Shown: positions 6,618 to 13,035 of the stretch, piece after piece
How the letters are laid out: the number at the start of each line of letters is the position of its first letter
How positions within the stretch are numbered: position 1 is the stretch's first letter
Notes under the pieces: generated by a model
What the model was told of the DNA's origin: nothing
Databases searched by the model: none
What the model saw: the letters and a program-made list of their open reading frames with translations, nothing else
Position numbers and translations under genes: made by a program
From: a virus
Virus record (IMG/VR): IMGVR_UViG_3300044720_000102
Span: 1-21,798 of that record
DNA: 21,798 bases
Strand: one strand, 5' to 3'

Positions 6618-7404
6618 CCGCCACATCGTCGTCGTCGACGTCGAGACCAACGGTCTCGACTTCGACCGCCACGTCGCCGTCGAGGTGGCGTGGCACAACC
6701 TCGACACCGACGAGCGCGGCAGCTTCGTGCCCCCGCACAACGTGAGCAACGTGCTCGCCACCGCGGAGGTCCAGGCGCTGCAGATCAACCGGTACATCGA
6801 CCGCCTGGCCGACGCCGAGCAGGACCGTGAGGGCAAGGGCGCCTCGCTGCTGTGGGAGCAGCTCTGCAACAACACGCTCGCCGGCTGCAACCCTGGGTTC
6901 GACGCCCGGTTCATCGCGGCGATGTACGAGCACGACTACGACCTGGACGCCCACGGCATCGACGGTCCGCCGAGCTGGCACCACCGGTTGGCCGACCTGT
7001 CGGTCTACGCCGCCGGGGTGCTCGGCCTCGCCCTGACCGAGCTGCCCGGCTTGTCGACGGTGTGCGAGCTGCTGCACGTCGAGCACCTCGACCCGCACAC
7101 CGCCGCCGGTGACGTCGACGCGACCGTGGCGTGCTTCCGCGAGCTGGCCCGCCTGCAGCACTCACGGCGGCACCTGCTGGTCCCCGCGGCCGCCGGTGGC
7201 CGAGCCGCCCGCGAGGTGTGGTGGCAACACGCCTGCGGTCACCTCGAGCAGTTCAACCGCGGCTTCGTACCCGAGGACGGCGGCTGCGACGCGTGCGAGT
7301 CGGGCAGCCCACACCGGTCGGACTGGCAACCGGTGTACGTGGCCGACCGCGACGACCGCGACCAGCTGGTGCTGGTCAAGCCCGGAGAGGTCTGCCACCG
7401 GTGA
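6610..7404 (+). CDS. DnaQ-like 3'-5' exonuclease (DEDDh family)
   Basis: This 264-aa protein carries all the catalytic motifs of a DEDDh exonuclease: VVVDVETNGL (D10, E12), NPGFDARF (D98), and HTAAGD with H163 and D168. It should degrade single-stranded or frayed DNA from the 3' end and may act in proofreading or end processing during phage replication. A C-terminal extension carries a probable zinc ribbon (CGH...CDAC, about 215-240). The GTG start overlaps the preceding stop by 8 nt (GTGTCTGA), and the end overlaps the next gene by GTGA. No phage polymerase is encoded nearby, so any polymerase partner would be from the host. Confidence 0.88.
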   Translation: MSDRHIVVVDVETNGLDFDRHVAVEVAWHNLDTDERGSFVPPHNVSNVLATAEVQALQINRYIDRLADAEQDREGKGASLLWEQLCNNTLAGCNPGFDARFIAAMYEHDYDLDAHGIDGPPSWHHRLADLSVYAAGVLGLALTELPGLSTVCELLHVEHLDPHTAAGDVDATVACFRELARLQHSRRHLLVPAAAGGRAAREVWWQHACGHLEQFNRGFVPEDGGCDACESGSPHRSDWQPVYVADRDDRDQLVLVKPGEVCHR

Positions 7405-7667
7405 GCCCCGGCCCCGTGGTGCTGCTGCTCCACATCGACACACGGAAGTTCGACCAGGCGATGCGGCGGGCGACTGCCGCTGTCCGTCGTCTCGGCCGAG
7501 CCCTCGGTGACGGGCTGGCGAGGCACGACGCGGCGATGCGCGGCCAGGTGATCCTGCGCGCCGGCCGCCGGGTCCACCGGTCGACCGTCCGCCCGGCGCG
7601 GCTGCCCATCGACGGCCACGCCTACCGCAACCGCACCCGCCGACGCACCCGGAAGGCACGCCGATGA
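7401..7667 (+). CDS. Small basic protein, unknown
   Basis: This 88-aa, strongly basic protein has a hydrophobic start (PVVLLLHIDTRKFDQAMRRA) and an Arg-rich tail (HAYRNRTRRRTRKARR). The central part is helical. It may bind nucleic acid through charge, but no domain is recognised. It begins at a GTG in a GTGA overlap with the exonuclease gene and ends in an ATGA overlap with the next, so it is translationally coupled on both sides. Confidence 0.6.
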   Translation: MSPGPVVLLLHIDTRKFDQAMRRATAAVRRLGRALGDGLARHDAAMRGQVILRAGRRVHRSTVRPARLPIDGHAYRNRTRRRTRKARR

Positions 7668-8509
7668 GCGTTCGAGTGACCACCAAGGAGTTCATCGGGC
7701 TGCTGGCCGCGCTGGTGCACACCGCGTCCGACGACCCGGAGATGGGCGCCATCGCCGGGATCCTGCTGCACACCGCCCGCGGCTACGCCTCGGCCGAGCC
7801 CGGCCGCTCGACGCTGCTGGTCGGCACCTCGACCGACACGATCACCGCCGGGCACACCTGGGTCCTGGCCAACGGGCACATGCAGCCGATGCTGTGGCCG
7901 ATCGGCCAGGTGGCCCCGGCCCTCGCGGTGCTGCGCCGGATGTCCAAAGGCGACAGCGACCACACGGTCGAGATCCGCCAGGACGGCGACCAGGTGACGC
8001 TCGCCGAGGGCGAGAACCTGTTCGGCGAAGGAGCGTCGTACACCTTCGACCTCGGCGACGCGTCACGGTTCCCGCGCACCCTGTGGCGGCTGCTCTCCGA
8101 CGTCCACCTGCGCCCGGCCGTGCGCGACCGGGACGCCGACCAGGTGATCCCGGTCGGCGTCCGCACGGACGTCTCCGAGGTCGCCCTGGCCCCGTTCCTG
8201 ACGATCGCGAAGGCCCGCAAGCAGCCGATCGAGCTGTACCGCTACCACCAGCGCCTGCCGGTGCAGGTCGTGATCGGCGGCAACTACCGCGGTGCGTTCC
8301 TGCCCTACCTCAACGGCGACGACCTCGACACCTCCCGGCACCCCGACGACGCGGTGTACCCGGCAGACCTGCCCGAGCCCGCTCCCGAGCCCAAGCCCGG
8401 CGGCGCCACGTCGACGGTGAACCTGCGCGAGGCCACCGGACTGCTGCTCGCGTCGGTGACCGATATCGCCGACGCCGCGCTCGACCGGGAGGCGCCCGCC
8501 CAGGACTGA
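7664..8509 (+). CDS. Possible sliding-clamp-like (DnaN-type) phage protein
   Basis: This 281-aa protein resembles a shortened beta clamp. Features are LLVGTSTDTITAGHTW (clamp-type strand after an Ala/Leu helix), VAPALAVLRRM, VEIRQDGDQVTLAEG, YTFDLGDASRFPR, and a late VVIGGNYRGAFLPYL, which recalls the last strands of clamp domains. At about 235 aa of ordered sequence it would hold two clamp domains, not three. The tail is Pro/Glu-rich. If correct it would tether a polymerase or nuclease on DNA, fitting its place after the DEDDh exonuclease gene. The resemblance is by eye; an unrelated phage beta-sandwich protein is the alternative. ATG in an ATGA overlap; a strong hairpin follows at 8530. Confidence 0.5.
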   Translation: MSVRVTTKEFIGLLAALVHTASDDPEMGAIAGILLHTARGYASAEPGRSTLLVGTSTDTITAGHTWVLANGHMQPMLWPIGQVAPALAVLRRMSKGDSDHTVEIRQDGDQVTLAEGENLFGEGASYTFDLGDASRFPRTLWRLLSDVHLRPAVRDRDADQVIPVGVRTDVSEVALAPFLTIAKARKQPIELYRYHQRLPVQVVIGGNYRGAFLPYLNGDDLDTSRHPDDAVYPADLPEPAPEPKPGGATSTVNLREATGLLLASVTDIADAALDREAPAQD

Positions 8510-8529
8510 CCCGGCCTCCTTCATCCACG

Positions 8530-8562
8530 CGGTCGGTGCCCGCTTCCCTCGGGCACCGACCG
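8530..8562 (+). terminator. Strong hairpin, terminator or attenuator
   Basis: A perfect 13-bp stem (CGGTCGGTGCCCG with CGGGCACCGACCG) closes a 7-nt loop. No T-run follows, as is common for actinobacterial terminators. It lies between 7664-8509 and the gene at 8605, splitting the early operon. Confidence 0.65.
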
Positions 8563-8604
8563 CCTACCCGTATCCCCGGCGCACCGTCCAGAAAGGACAC
8601 AGCG

Positions 8605-8841
8605 ATGACCGACACGGACTGGGTCGTCGTCGAACGCATCGCCTACGGCCACAAGGTCGGCCGGGAGCCGACTGAGGCCGAGCGGTACGCCGCCGCCCGC
8701 CTGCTGCACCGCCACGGGCACAGCAAGTCCCAGATCACCCAACACCTGGGCATGCGCCACTCGGCGATCCAGCGCGCCCTGGCAGGCCACGCGCCGCCCG
8801 CGCGCGGAGCCCGACCGTCCACAACCGACCGAGAGGGCTGA
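8605..8841 (+). CDS. Small HTH protein
   Basis: This 78-aa protein ends the gap after the hairpin. It has a clear helix-turn-helix: PTEAERYAAARLLHRHG, then SKSQITQHLGMRHSAIQRALAG, similar to the DNA-binding part of resolvase-type or sigma-like regulators. A gene regulator or small replication accessory are both possible. AAAGGAC lies about 7 nt before the ATG. The tail (PARGARPSTTDREG) is disordered. The next gene begins 5 bp after the stop. Confidence 0.7.
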   Translation: MTDTDWVVVERIAYGHKVGREPTEAERYAAARLLHRHGHSKSQITQHLGMRHSAIQRALAGHAPPARGARPSTTDREG

Positions 8842-8846
8842 TCCCT

Positions 8847-9188
8847 GTGCACAACGGACCCTTTCTCGCCCGCCTGGCCCGCCGGACCATCCTCGACGTC
8901 CGCCAGGAGGCCAACCTGCGCGAGCACCTGGCCGTGCTCGTCGACCTCGGCGCGCTCGACCCCGGCCTGCTGGTCGACCTGGCCATCGAGATAGCACGCC
9001 ACGTCCCCGACGAGGCGATCGCCGCGATCGTCACCGACGGCGAGTCCGCGACGCTCCCCGTCGCCACGCTGATCCACCGCGAGGCCCACCGGCGCCACGA
9101 CCGCGGTGACCGAGGCGGCTGGATCACCTGGGGCGAACGCGCCTACCACTGCGCCCGTCAGCGCCGCCGTAGGCAGCGCAGCGCATGA
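8847..9188 (+). CDS. Small basic early protein, unknown
   Basis: This 113-aa protein has no recognised domain. It starts with LARRTILDVRQEANLREHL, has a Leu/Asp-rich middle (VLVDLGALDPGLLVDLAIEI), and ends in a very basic tail (CARQRRRRQRSA). It is mostly helical by eye. The GTG at 8847 is preceded by GAGAGGG about 9 nt upstream. Its last 4 nt overlap the start of the next gene (ATGA), so it is coupled to the putative replication initiator, which may be relevant to its role. Confidence 0.65.
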   Translation: MHNGPFLARLARRTILDVRQEANLREHLAVLVDLGALDPGLLVDLAIEIARHVPDEAIAAIVTDGESATLPVATLIHREAHRRHDRGDRGGWITWGERAYHCARQRRRRQRSA

Positions 9189-10237
9189 CCTTCTTCCTGC
9201 TCGGCGACGAGTTCGCGACCGACCCGGTGTGGCCGGTGCTGGCCGAGGGCAAGTCGTCGCTCGTGCACGCACTCAAGGCCGGCTACGTCGACCTGGGGAC
9301 CACGTCGAGCCACCACGGCCACGACGGCTACCTGACCCAGTACGAGATGGATCAGCACTGCACCAAGCGCGTGCAGGTCCTGCTGACCATGAGCGTGCTG
9401 GGCCTGGCCCCGAAGATCCACCGGCGCGGCGACGAGTGCGAGTGCCTCGGCGAGGCCTGGATCGACGGGTTCGGCTACCGGATCCACAAGTTCCTCAAGC
9501 GCAACCCGTCGCGCAAAGAGAAGTCCCGCAACGACACCCAGAAGGCCGAGCTGAACAGCGCGACGTTGAAGCACGCCGCGTGGATGCGCGACGGCGGCTG
9601 CTGCCGGTACTGCCGCAGCGGCGTGCTGAACAAGAAGTCCGGCCGGTTCAAGGACCGGCGGCGCGTCTTGCACTTCGACCACGTCGACCCCGACCAGACC
9701 GCCGGTGACGACCTGGCCAACTTCGTCACCTCGTGCGCCCGCTGCAACGAGTACAAGGGCCGTCGCACGCCGGAAGAGGCCGACATGCGGCTGCTGCCGG
9801 TGCCCACCGCGGAGGAGATCGCGGCCTGGGCGGCGCGCGGACCGGCGGTGTTCGACCTGCCCCTGTACGGCCTGGCCGACCAGTTGTCGATCAACGCCGG
9901 ATCAACGGCCGATCAACAACAGGCCGTTGTTCCGCCGGTTGTTCCGCCGGTTGATCCCCGACCGGGCGCGACGACCGGTCACCACGACCAGACCAGGGCA
10001 CAACCAGGCCCGCAAACCACCGACGAGCAGCAGGAACAACCGGTCGCACAGCCAGCGAAGGGTCCGGGTCGGGTCGGGCAGCCGCGGCCTGGTGGTGCGG
10101 CGCCCGCCGCGCCACCAGGTGGCCAACCGGCACGCACGCCGGACGCGCCGGACATCTACCACCGCCGCTCCCGCGCCGCACCGCCCGCTGCCGTGCACCC
10201 GACTGACCCCGAACCCCCGGAAGGGAGATCGACGTGA
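9185..10237 (+). CDS. Putative replisome-organiser-like domain fused to HNH nuclease
   Basis: This is a 350-aa protein. Residues 1 to about 100 follow the pattern of actinophage replication-initiator N-terminal domains: a start like FFLLGDEFATDPVWPVL, then ALKAGYVDLGTTSSHH and DGYLTQYEM, as in proteins described as replisome organisers. Residues 134-195 are an HNH/zinc module: GGCCRYC (C140, C143), HFDHVDP (D165, H166), and CARCNEYKG (C184, C187, N188, K191). The rest is Pro/Gln/Ala-rich and disordered, and its DNA holds a repeat array (9889-9956). An HNH homing-type enzyme without a replication role is the alternative. ATG in an ATGA overlap. HNH is sure; the initiator assignment is by pattern. 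Confidence 0.75.
   Translation: MTFFLLGDEFATDPVWPVLAEGKSSLVHALKAGYVDLGTTSSHHGHDGYLTQYEMDQHCTKRVQVLLTMSVLGLAPKIHRRGDECECLGEAWIDGFGYRIHKFLKRNPSRKEKSRNDTQKAELNSATLKHAAWMRDGGCCRYCRSGVLNKKSGRFKDRRRVLHFDHVDPDQTAGDDLANFVTSCARCNEYKGRRTPEEADMRLLPVPTAEEIAAWAARGPAVFDLPLYGLADQLSINAGSTADQQQAVVPPVVPPVDPRPGATTGHHDQTRAQPGPQTTDEQQEQPVAQPAKGPGRVGQPRPGGAAPAAPPGGQPARTPDAPDIYHRRSRAAPPAAVHPTDPEPPEGRST
9889..9956. repeat. Iteron-like array, candidate replication origin
   Basis: Three copies of GATCAAC start at 9889, 9900 and 9911, exactly 11 bp apart. After AGGCC come three inverted or near-inverted copies, GTTGTTC at 9926 and 9938 and GTTGATC at 9950, 12 bp apart. GGATCAAC (9899-9906) and GTTGATCC (9950-9957) pair perfectly, and AACAAC (9915-9920) pairs with GTTGTT (9926-9931). 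An 11-bp period is not a multiple of three, so codon repetition cannot create it. The array lies inside the linker of the initiator-like gene. A further inverted copy of the half-site, GGAACAACCGG, lies at 10033-10043. Confidence 0.65.
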
Positions 10238-10782
10238 CCCGCAGACCGCCACCTGCACCCGACCCGACCCTGGAATGGCTCGCCCAGCAGGACGAGGCGC
10301 TGACCGTGCCGTGCCCCGCGCCGGACTACTGCTGCAAGCCGATCGGCGAGTCCTGTGTGGACCAGTGGGGCAAGCCGCTGATGAATCAACCCGGACACCG
10401 CGGCCGCCGAGCCCTGGCCGCCAAGGAAGCCGGACACCAGCTCGACCCGCTGCCCGCCGTCGCCGCCGACCCGGACCCGACCCCGGCACCGCGGCCGCGC
10501 ACCGGCGGCCAGGGCACGACCCAGAAGTGCAACCACTGCGAGGGCGAGCTGCAGTGGGCCCGCACCCGCAAGGACGCGCTCATGCCCGTGGACGCCGAGC
10601 CGTCCGACAAGGGCAACGTGTTGTTGACCTTCGAGCGCGGTCAGCTGCGCGCCGACGTGATCGGCAAGCAGACCCAGGCCGCCGCGATGCGCGCCGCCGG
10701 GAAGCAGCTCCACCTGCACCACGCCGTCACGTGCCCGTACGCCTCGCGGTGGTCCACCGCCGCATCCCGGAGGTCCGCATGA
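10234..10782 (+). CDS. Double zinc-motif phage protein
   Basis: This 182-aa protein combines two small metal-binding modules common in actinophages. The first (about 25-58) is CPAPDYCCKPIGESC, ending in PGHRGRR. The second (about 98-172) starts with CNHCEGELQWARTRKDALMP, has the typical VDAEPSDKGNVLL segment, and ends in LHHAVTCPYA. A Pro/Ala-rich linker joins them. The second type occurs as a free-standing small protein in many mycobacteriophage and streptomycete phage genomes; its function is unknown, probably nucleic-acid binding. The GTG start overlaps the preceding stop (GTGA), with AAGGGAG 8 nt upstream. Confidence 0.75.
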   Translation: MTRRPPPAPDPTLEWLAQQDEALTVPCPAPDYCCKPIGESCVDQWGKPLMNQPGHRGRRALAAKEAGHQLDPLPAVAADPDPTPAPRPRTGGQGTTQKCNHCEGELQWARTRKDALMPVDAEPSDKGNVLLTFERGQLRADVIGKQTQAAAMRAAGKQLHLHHAVTCPYASRWSTAASRRSA

Positions 10783-11036
10783 CCCACAACGACTGCGAGC
10801 GGCCCGACTGCGACGACGTCGTGTTCCCGTGGCTCGACCGGAGGTACTGCAGCCGCCGGTGCGCCGAGGCCGCACGCGAGCACGCCCAGCTCGCGCAGCG
10901 GTTCGCCGCGGCCGTCGCCGAGCAGCATGGCCGCATCGTCGTGCTGCCGCCCGAGCTGGCCGCCGCGCCGCCGAGCACCACCAGGCGCACGGGCCTGCTG
11001 CGCAGCCTGTTCGCTCGCGTCGCGAGGAGGACCTGA
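10779..11036 (+). CDS. Small zinc-finger protein
   Basis: This 85-aa protein carries an N-terminal Cys cluster, CERPDCDD, followed by RRYCSRRCAEAAREH, the pattern of small C-x4-C/C-x2-C fingers (FCS-like). The rest is a helix and a basic tail (TTRRTGLLRSLFARVARRT). It starts at an ATG in an ATGA overlap and ends in a TGATG overlap. A nucleic-acid-binding accessory role is plausible; no function is known. Confidence 0.65.
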   Translation: MTHNDCERPDCDDVVFPWLDRRYCSRRCAEAAREHAQLAQRFAAAVAEQHGRIVVLPPELAAAPPSTTRRTGLLRSLFARVARRT

Positions 11037-11269
11037 TGCGCAAGGCGCGGATCCGCCGAGTGATGCCCGGCCTGTGGAAGGTCGAGCGGCCGCGCTTCGG
11101 GTTCGGCACGGCCGACGTCGTCGCCGAGCCGTTCGACACCTGGGCACACGCGATGGACTCGGTCCAGCGCCGGACCGCGAGCGCGGGCCCGCAGGTCACT
11201 GCGGCACCGGAGCCGTCCCGGTCACGGTCGTACTGGCGCTACTCGAACATCCCGATCGAGATCACGTGA
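11036..11269 (+). CDS. Small basic protein, unknown
   Basis: This 77-aa protein begins at an ATG in a TGATG overlap, with GAGGAGG 6 nt before it. It has a basic beta-rich start (MRKARIRRVMPGLWKVERPRF), a GFGTADVVAEPFDTWAHAM segment, and a tail with several Arg and Tyr residues. Sequences of this kind in phages resemble small proteins built on a W-x-V/ERPRFG beta hairpin, but I cannot name a family. It ends in a GTGA overlap with the next gene. Confidence 0.65.
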   Translation: MRKARIRRVMPGLWKVERPRFGFGTADVVAEPFDTWAHAMDSVQRRTASAGPQVTAAPEPSRSRSYWRYSNIPIEIT

Positions 11270-12015
11270 CGACCCCGGCCGCCGACGAGCGGCGCCCGTG
11301 CGCGATCTGCCGCCACCACCTGGCGCAGCAGAGCTACCGGACGTGCGCCGAGTGCAGCGCGCAAGTCCTGGCCGCGATGGACGACGTCGTGCTGCTCTAC
11401 CGCGTCCAGGTGCTCGACCCCGAGGCGCTGCTGCCGACCGCGTCGCCCGGCGGCAGCACCTCGGCGGTGTTCGGCCCGCGCTCGCCGACCTCGGACGCGT
11501 TGCTCGACCTGACCGACCGCAGGCCCACCGCCGAGGGCGACCCGCGCGACGTCCAGGGCGTGCTCGGCGCGTGGGTGGACGCGGTGCGCGAGGCGTACGG
11601 CCTGCCGCCGCGACCACGACCGGCGGGCCGAGTCCGGCCTGAACCGTCGCGCACCGTGCGGTGCTGGACGGCGCAGCAGCTGGCGCACGGCACGGTCGCG
11701 GCGAAGGTGTCGTTGCTGCGCGGGCTGTGGTGGTGGATCCGCGGACACGACGCGGTCGCCCAGTTCGCCCGCGACCTGTTCCTGCTGCGGGACCGGCTGC
11801 GCGACCTCGCGGGCGAGTCGCACGCCCGCGTCCGGATCGGCCGGTGTCCCACACCGGTGGACGCCGAGCCGGCCGCCGACGGCACCGTGCCGCGCTGCGG
11901 CCAGCTGCTGCTCGCCCGCGTCGGTGACCGGCTCATCAAGTGCCCGGCCTGCAACACCCCGTGGCCCTGGCTGTCGTGGCCCGCACTCGCCGACAAGCTG
12001 GCCGAAGGAGCCTGA
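11266..12015 (+). CDS. Zinc-ribbon phage protein, unknown
   Basis: This 249-aa protein has an N-terminal double C-x2-C motif (CAICRHHL, then CAECSAQVL) and a C-terminal pair of Cys motifs (GRCPTPVD, PRCG, and KCPACNTPW), so two ribbons flank a central helical region. The overall plan resembles zinc-ribbon proteins seen near the end of early operons in actinobacterial phages and integrative elements. A DNA-binding or regulatory role is likely but unproven. The start is a GTG overlapping the preceding gene by 4 nt. AAGGAG lies just before its stop. Confidence 0.7.
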   Translation: MTTPAADERRPCAICRHHLAQQSYRTCAECSAQVLAAMDDVVLLYRVQVLDPEALLPTASPGGSTSAVFGPRSPTSDALLDLTDRRPTAEGDPRDVQGVLGAWVDAVREAYGLPPRPRPAGRVRPEPSRTVRCWTAQQLAHGTVAAKVSLLRGLWWWIRGHDAVAQFARDLFLLRDRLRDLAGESHARVRIGRCPTPVDAEPAADGTVPRCGQLLLARVGDRLIKCPACNTPWPWLSWPALADKLAEGA

Positions 12016-12080
12016 GCCTTGACCGACACTCGAACGTATGTGCGACTATCGACCGGCCCACCTCACCACCGGGAGCGCCC

Positions 12081-12275
12081 ATGGAGGACCACCGCTGGCG
12101 ACCCGTCGACACCTGGTCGCCCACCGACTGGATGCGCCACGCCCGCGGCGTGCTCGACGACTACGTCGCGATCGCGGACGACATCACCAGCACCGGCGCA
12201 CCGATCGAGTCGCCGGACATCCTCGCCGCCGTCGAGCTGGCCAAGCGCATCGCCGAGGTCGGCCCGCCGTTCTAG
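12081..12275 (+). CDS. Small early protein, unknown
   Basis: This 64-aa protein has a Trp-rich start (EDHRWRPVDTWSPTDWMRHA), followed by a helix (RGVLDDYVAIADDI) and a short C-terminal helix (SPDILAAVELAKRIAEV). GGGAG lies 6 nt before the ATG. No family is recognised. It follows a 65-bp gap after the preceding gene, which breaks the chain of overlapping starts; that gap has no clear promoter. Confidence 0.65.
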   Translation: MEDHRWRPVDTWSPTDWMRHARGVLDDYVAIADDITSTGAPIESPDILAAVELAKRIAEVGPPF

Positions 12276-12284
12276 GCGGACCCG

Positions 12285-12506
12285 GTGACGGCGGCCGAGC
12301 CCGCCGCGGCCGCGCTGCCCACGCTGCTCGACTACGCCGCGCTGTCCGCCTACCTGCAGGTGCCGACCGGCACCCTGCGGTACTGGGCGAGCAAGGATGG
12401 CTGGACCGCGTACGGCACGCCCCGCGCCCGCCTCTGGCCGCTGTCCGAGGCGGTCGCGTCGTTCACCGACCGACGGATGTCCGACCTCGGCGAGGGTCCC
12501 GAGTAG
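12285..12506 (+). CDS. MerR/excisionase-type HTH protein
   Basis: This 73-aa protein has the winged-HTH plan of the excisionase/MerR N-terminal family: LLDYAALSAYLQVPTGTLRYWAS, then a wing DGWTAYGTPRARLWPLSEAVASF. It should bind DNA; as the last early gene it may be a directionality factor or late regulator. Serine-integrase factors are diverse, so that link is only a suggestion. The start is GTG at 12285; no good Shine-Dalgarno sequence is visible (CGGACCCG precedes it). The gene ends 33 bp before the promoter-like element at 12540. Confidence 0.75.
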   Translation: MTAAEPAAAALPTLLDYAALSAYLQVPTGTLRYWASKDGWTAYGTPRARLWPLSEAVASFTDRRMSDLGEGPE

Positions 12507-12539
12507 ACCGGGCCACGCCACGCCGAGCCGCACCCTGCT

Positions 12540-12576
12540 TGCCGCCTGACCTGCGGCCAACGTACGCTGCCACCGG
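12540..12576 (+). promoter_or_regulatory. Candidate promoter for the tRNA
   Basis: TTGCCG (12540-12545) is separated by 18 bp from TACGCT (12564-12569), closely matching the early promoter at 2578. Predicted start is near 12576. The spacer contains TGACCTGCGG (12548-12557), the same 10-mer repeated near the terminase genes. Confidence 0.5.
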
Positions 12577-12584
12577 GAGAGCTG

Positions 12585-12602
12585 TGTCCACTGCGGACAC
12601 CA
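12585..12602 (+). other. Small hairpin upstream of the tRNA
   Basis: GTGTCC and GGACAC form a 6-bp stem around a 5-nt loop within the tRNA leader. Function unclear; possibly a processing signal. Confidence 0.3.
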
Positions 12603-12617
12603 TCCCATCGACACACC

Positions 12618-12650
12618 CGAAGCCCCGGCCACCACGTGGTCGGGGCTTCG
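12618..12650 (+). terminator. Strong hairpin directly upstream of the tRNA
   Basis: CGAAGCCCCG (12618-12627) and CGGGGCTTCG (12641-12650) form a perfect 10-bp stem, extended by a G-T pair and CCAC/GTGG around a 3-nt loop. It ends only 5 nt before the tRNA. It looks like a terminator for the early operon; if the promoter at 12540 serves the tRNA it could instead be a processing element. Confidence 0.55.
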
Positions 12651-12655
12651 TGCTG

Positions 12656-12730
12656 AGCACCGTGGAGCAGTTCGGTCAGCTCGCTGGGCCCATACCCCAG
12701 AGGTCGCGGGTTCAAATCCCGCCGGTGCCA
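12656..12730 (+). tRNA. tRNA-Met (CAT), initiator type
   Basis: A full cloverleaf can be drawn: acceptor 12656-12662 with 12723-12729, D stem GAGC/GCTC, anticodon stem CTGGG/CCCAG with anticodon CAT (12691-12693), T arm GCGGG-TTCAAAT-CCCGC, and discriminator A at 12730. CCA is not encoded. It has the bacterial initiator hallmarks: an unpaired 1:72 (A and C here), A11:U24 in the D stem, and three consecutive G-C pairs at the bottom of the anticodon stem. It differs from ordinary initiators by C33 in place of U33, and by C38. It may be a working phage initiator tRNA or a degenerating copy. Confidence 0.88.
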
Positions 12731-12756
12731 CGACAAGCAGCACGAGGGAGCAGGCC

Positions 12757-13035
12757 ATGGCAGCCAAGCACCAGGGCCGCAAGGGCCGGCCATGGCGCAG
12801 GGTGGTGGCCGCGGTCAAGGCCAGCTCGAAGGTCTGCCACCTGTGCGGCCACGAGATCGACCACACCCTGCCGAAGGAACACCCGTACTCCTACACCACC
12901 GACCACGTGCAGCCCAGGTCACGAGACGGTGCGCCGTCGGTGGCCAACGGCCGCCCGGCTCACCGGTCGTGCAACTCCCGCAAGGGCAACAGGACCGGGC
13001 AGGCCGTGCCCTTCCGTCGCACGCGGGTGTGGTGA
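12757..13035 (+). CDS. HNH endonuclease, packaging-associated
   Basis: This 92-aa protein is almost all HNH domain: CHLCG (C27, C30), TTDHVQPRSRDG (D49, H50), N64, HRSCNSRKGN (C72, N73, K76). Such small HNH proteins sit beside terminase genes in many HK97-type phages, and in HK97 the equivalent is needed with the terminase for cos cleavage. Its position directly before the small-terminase candidate matches this. The N terminus is basic (KHQGRKGRPWRR). GAGGGAG lies 7 nt before the ATG. A homing enzyme is possible but less likely at this place. Confidence 0.9.
   Translation: MAAKHQGRKGRPWRRVVAAVKASSKVCHLCGHEIDHTLPKEHPYSYTTDHVQPRSRDGAPSVANGRPAHRSCNSRKGNRTGQAVPFRRTRVW

Noticed and set aside
5109-6914. 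Long antisense open frame (601 codons)
   Set aside because: Shadow of the coiled-coil, DUF2637-like and exonuclease genes; low-complexity Arg/Ala/Gly sequence.
9889-9956. CRISPR-like array
   Set aside because: Repeats are 7 bp with 4-5 bp spacers, inverted in the second half and inside a gene; not a CRISPR.
12019-12288. Open frame starting at TTG 12019 after AAGGAG
   Set aside because: Frame is a Ser/Thr/Pro/Arg-rich shadow of the gene at 12081-12275. TTGACC at 12019 as a -35 element also lacks a good -10 at proper spacing.
12656-12730. tRNA as the phage attachment site
   Set aside because: tRNA attachment is typical for tyrosine integrases. The integrase here is a serine type and lies 11 kb away, and no duplicate tRNA fragment is seen in the window.
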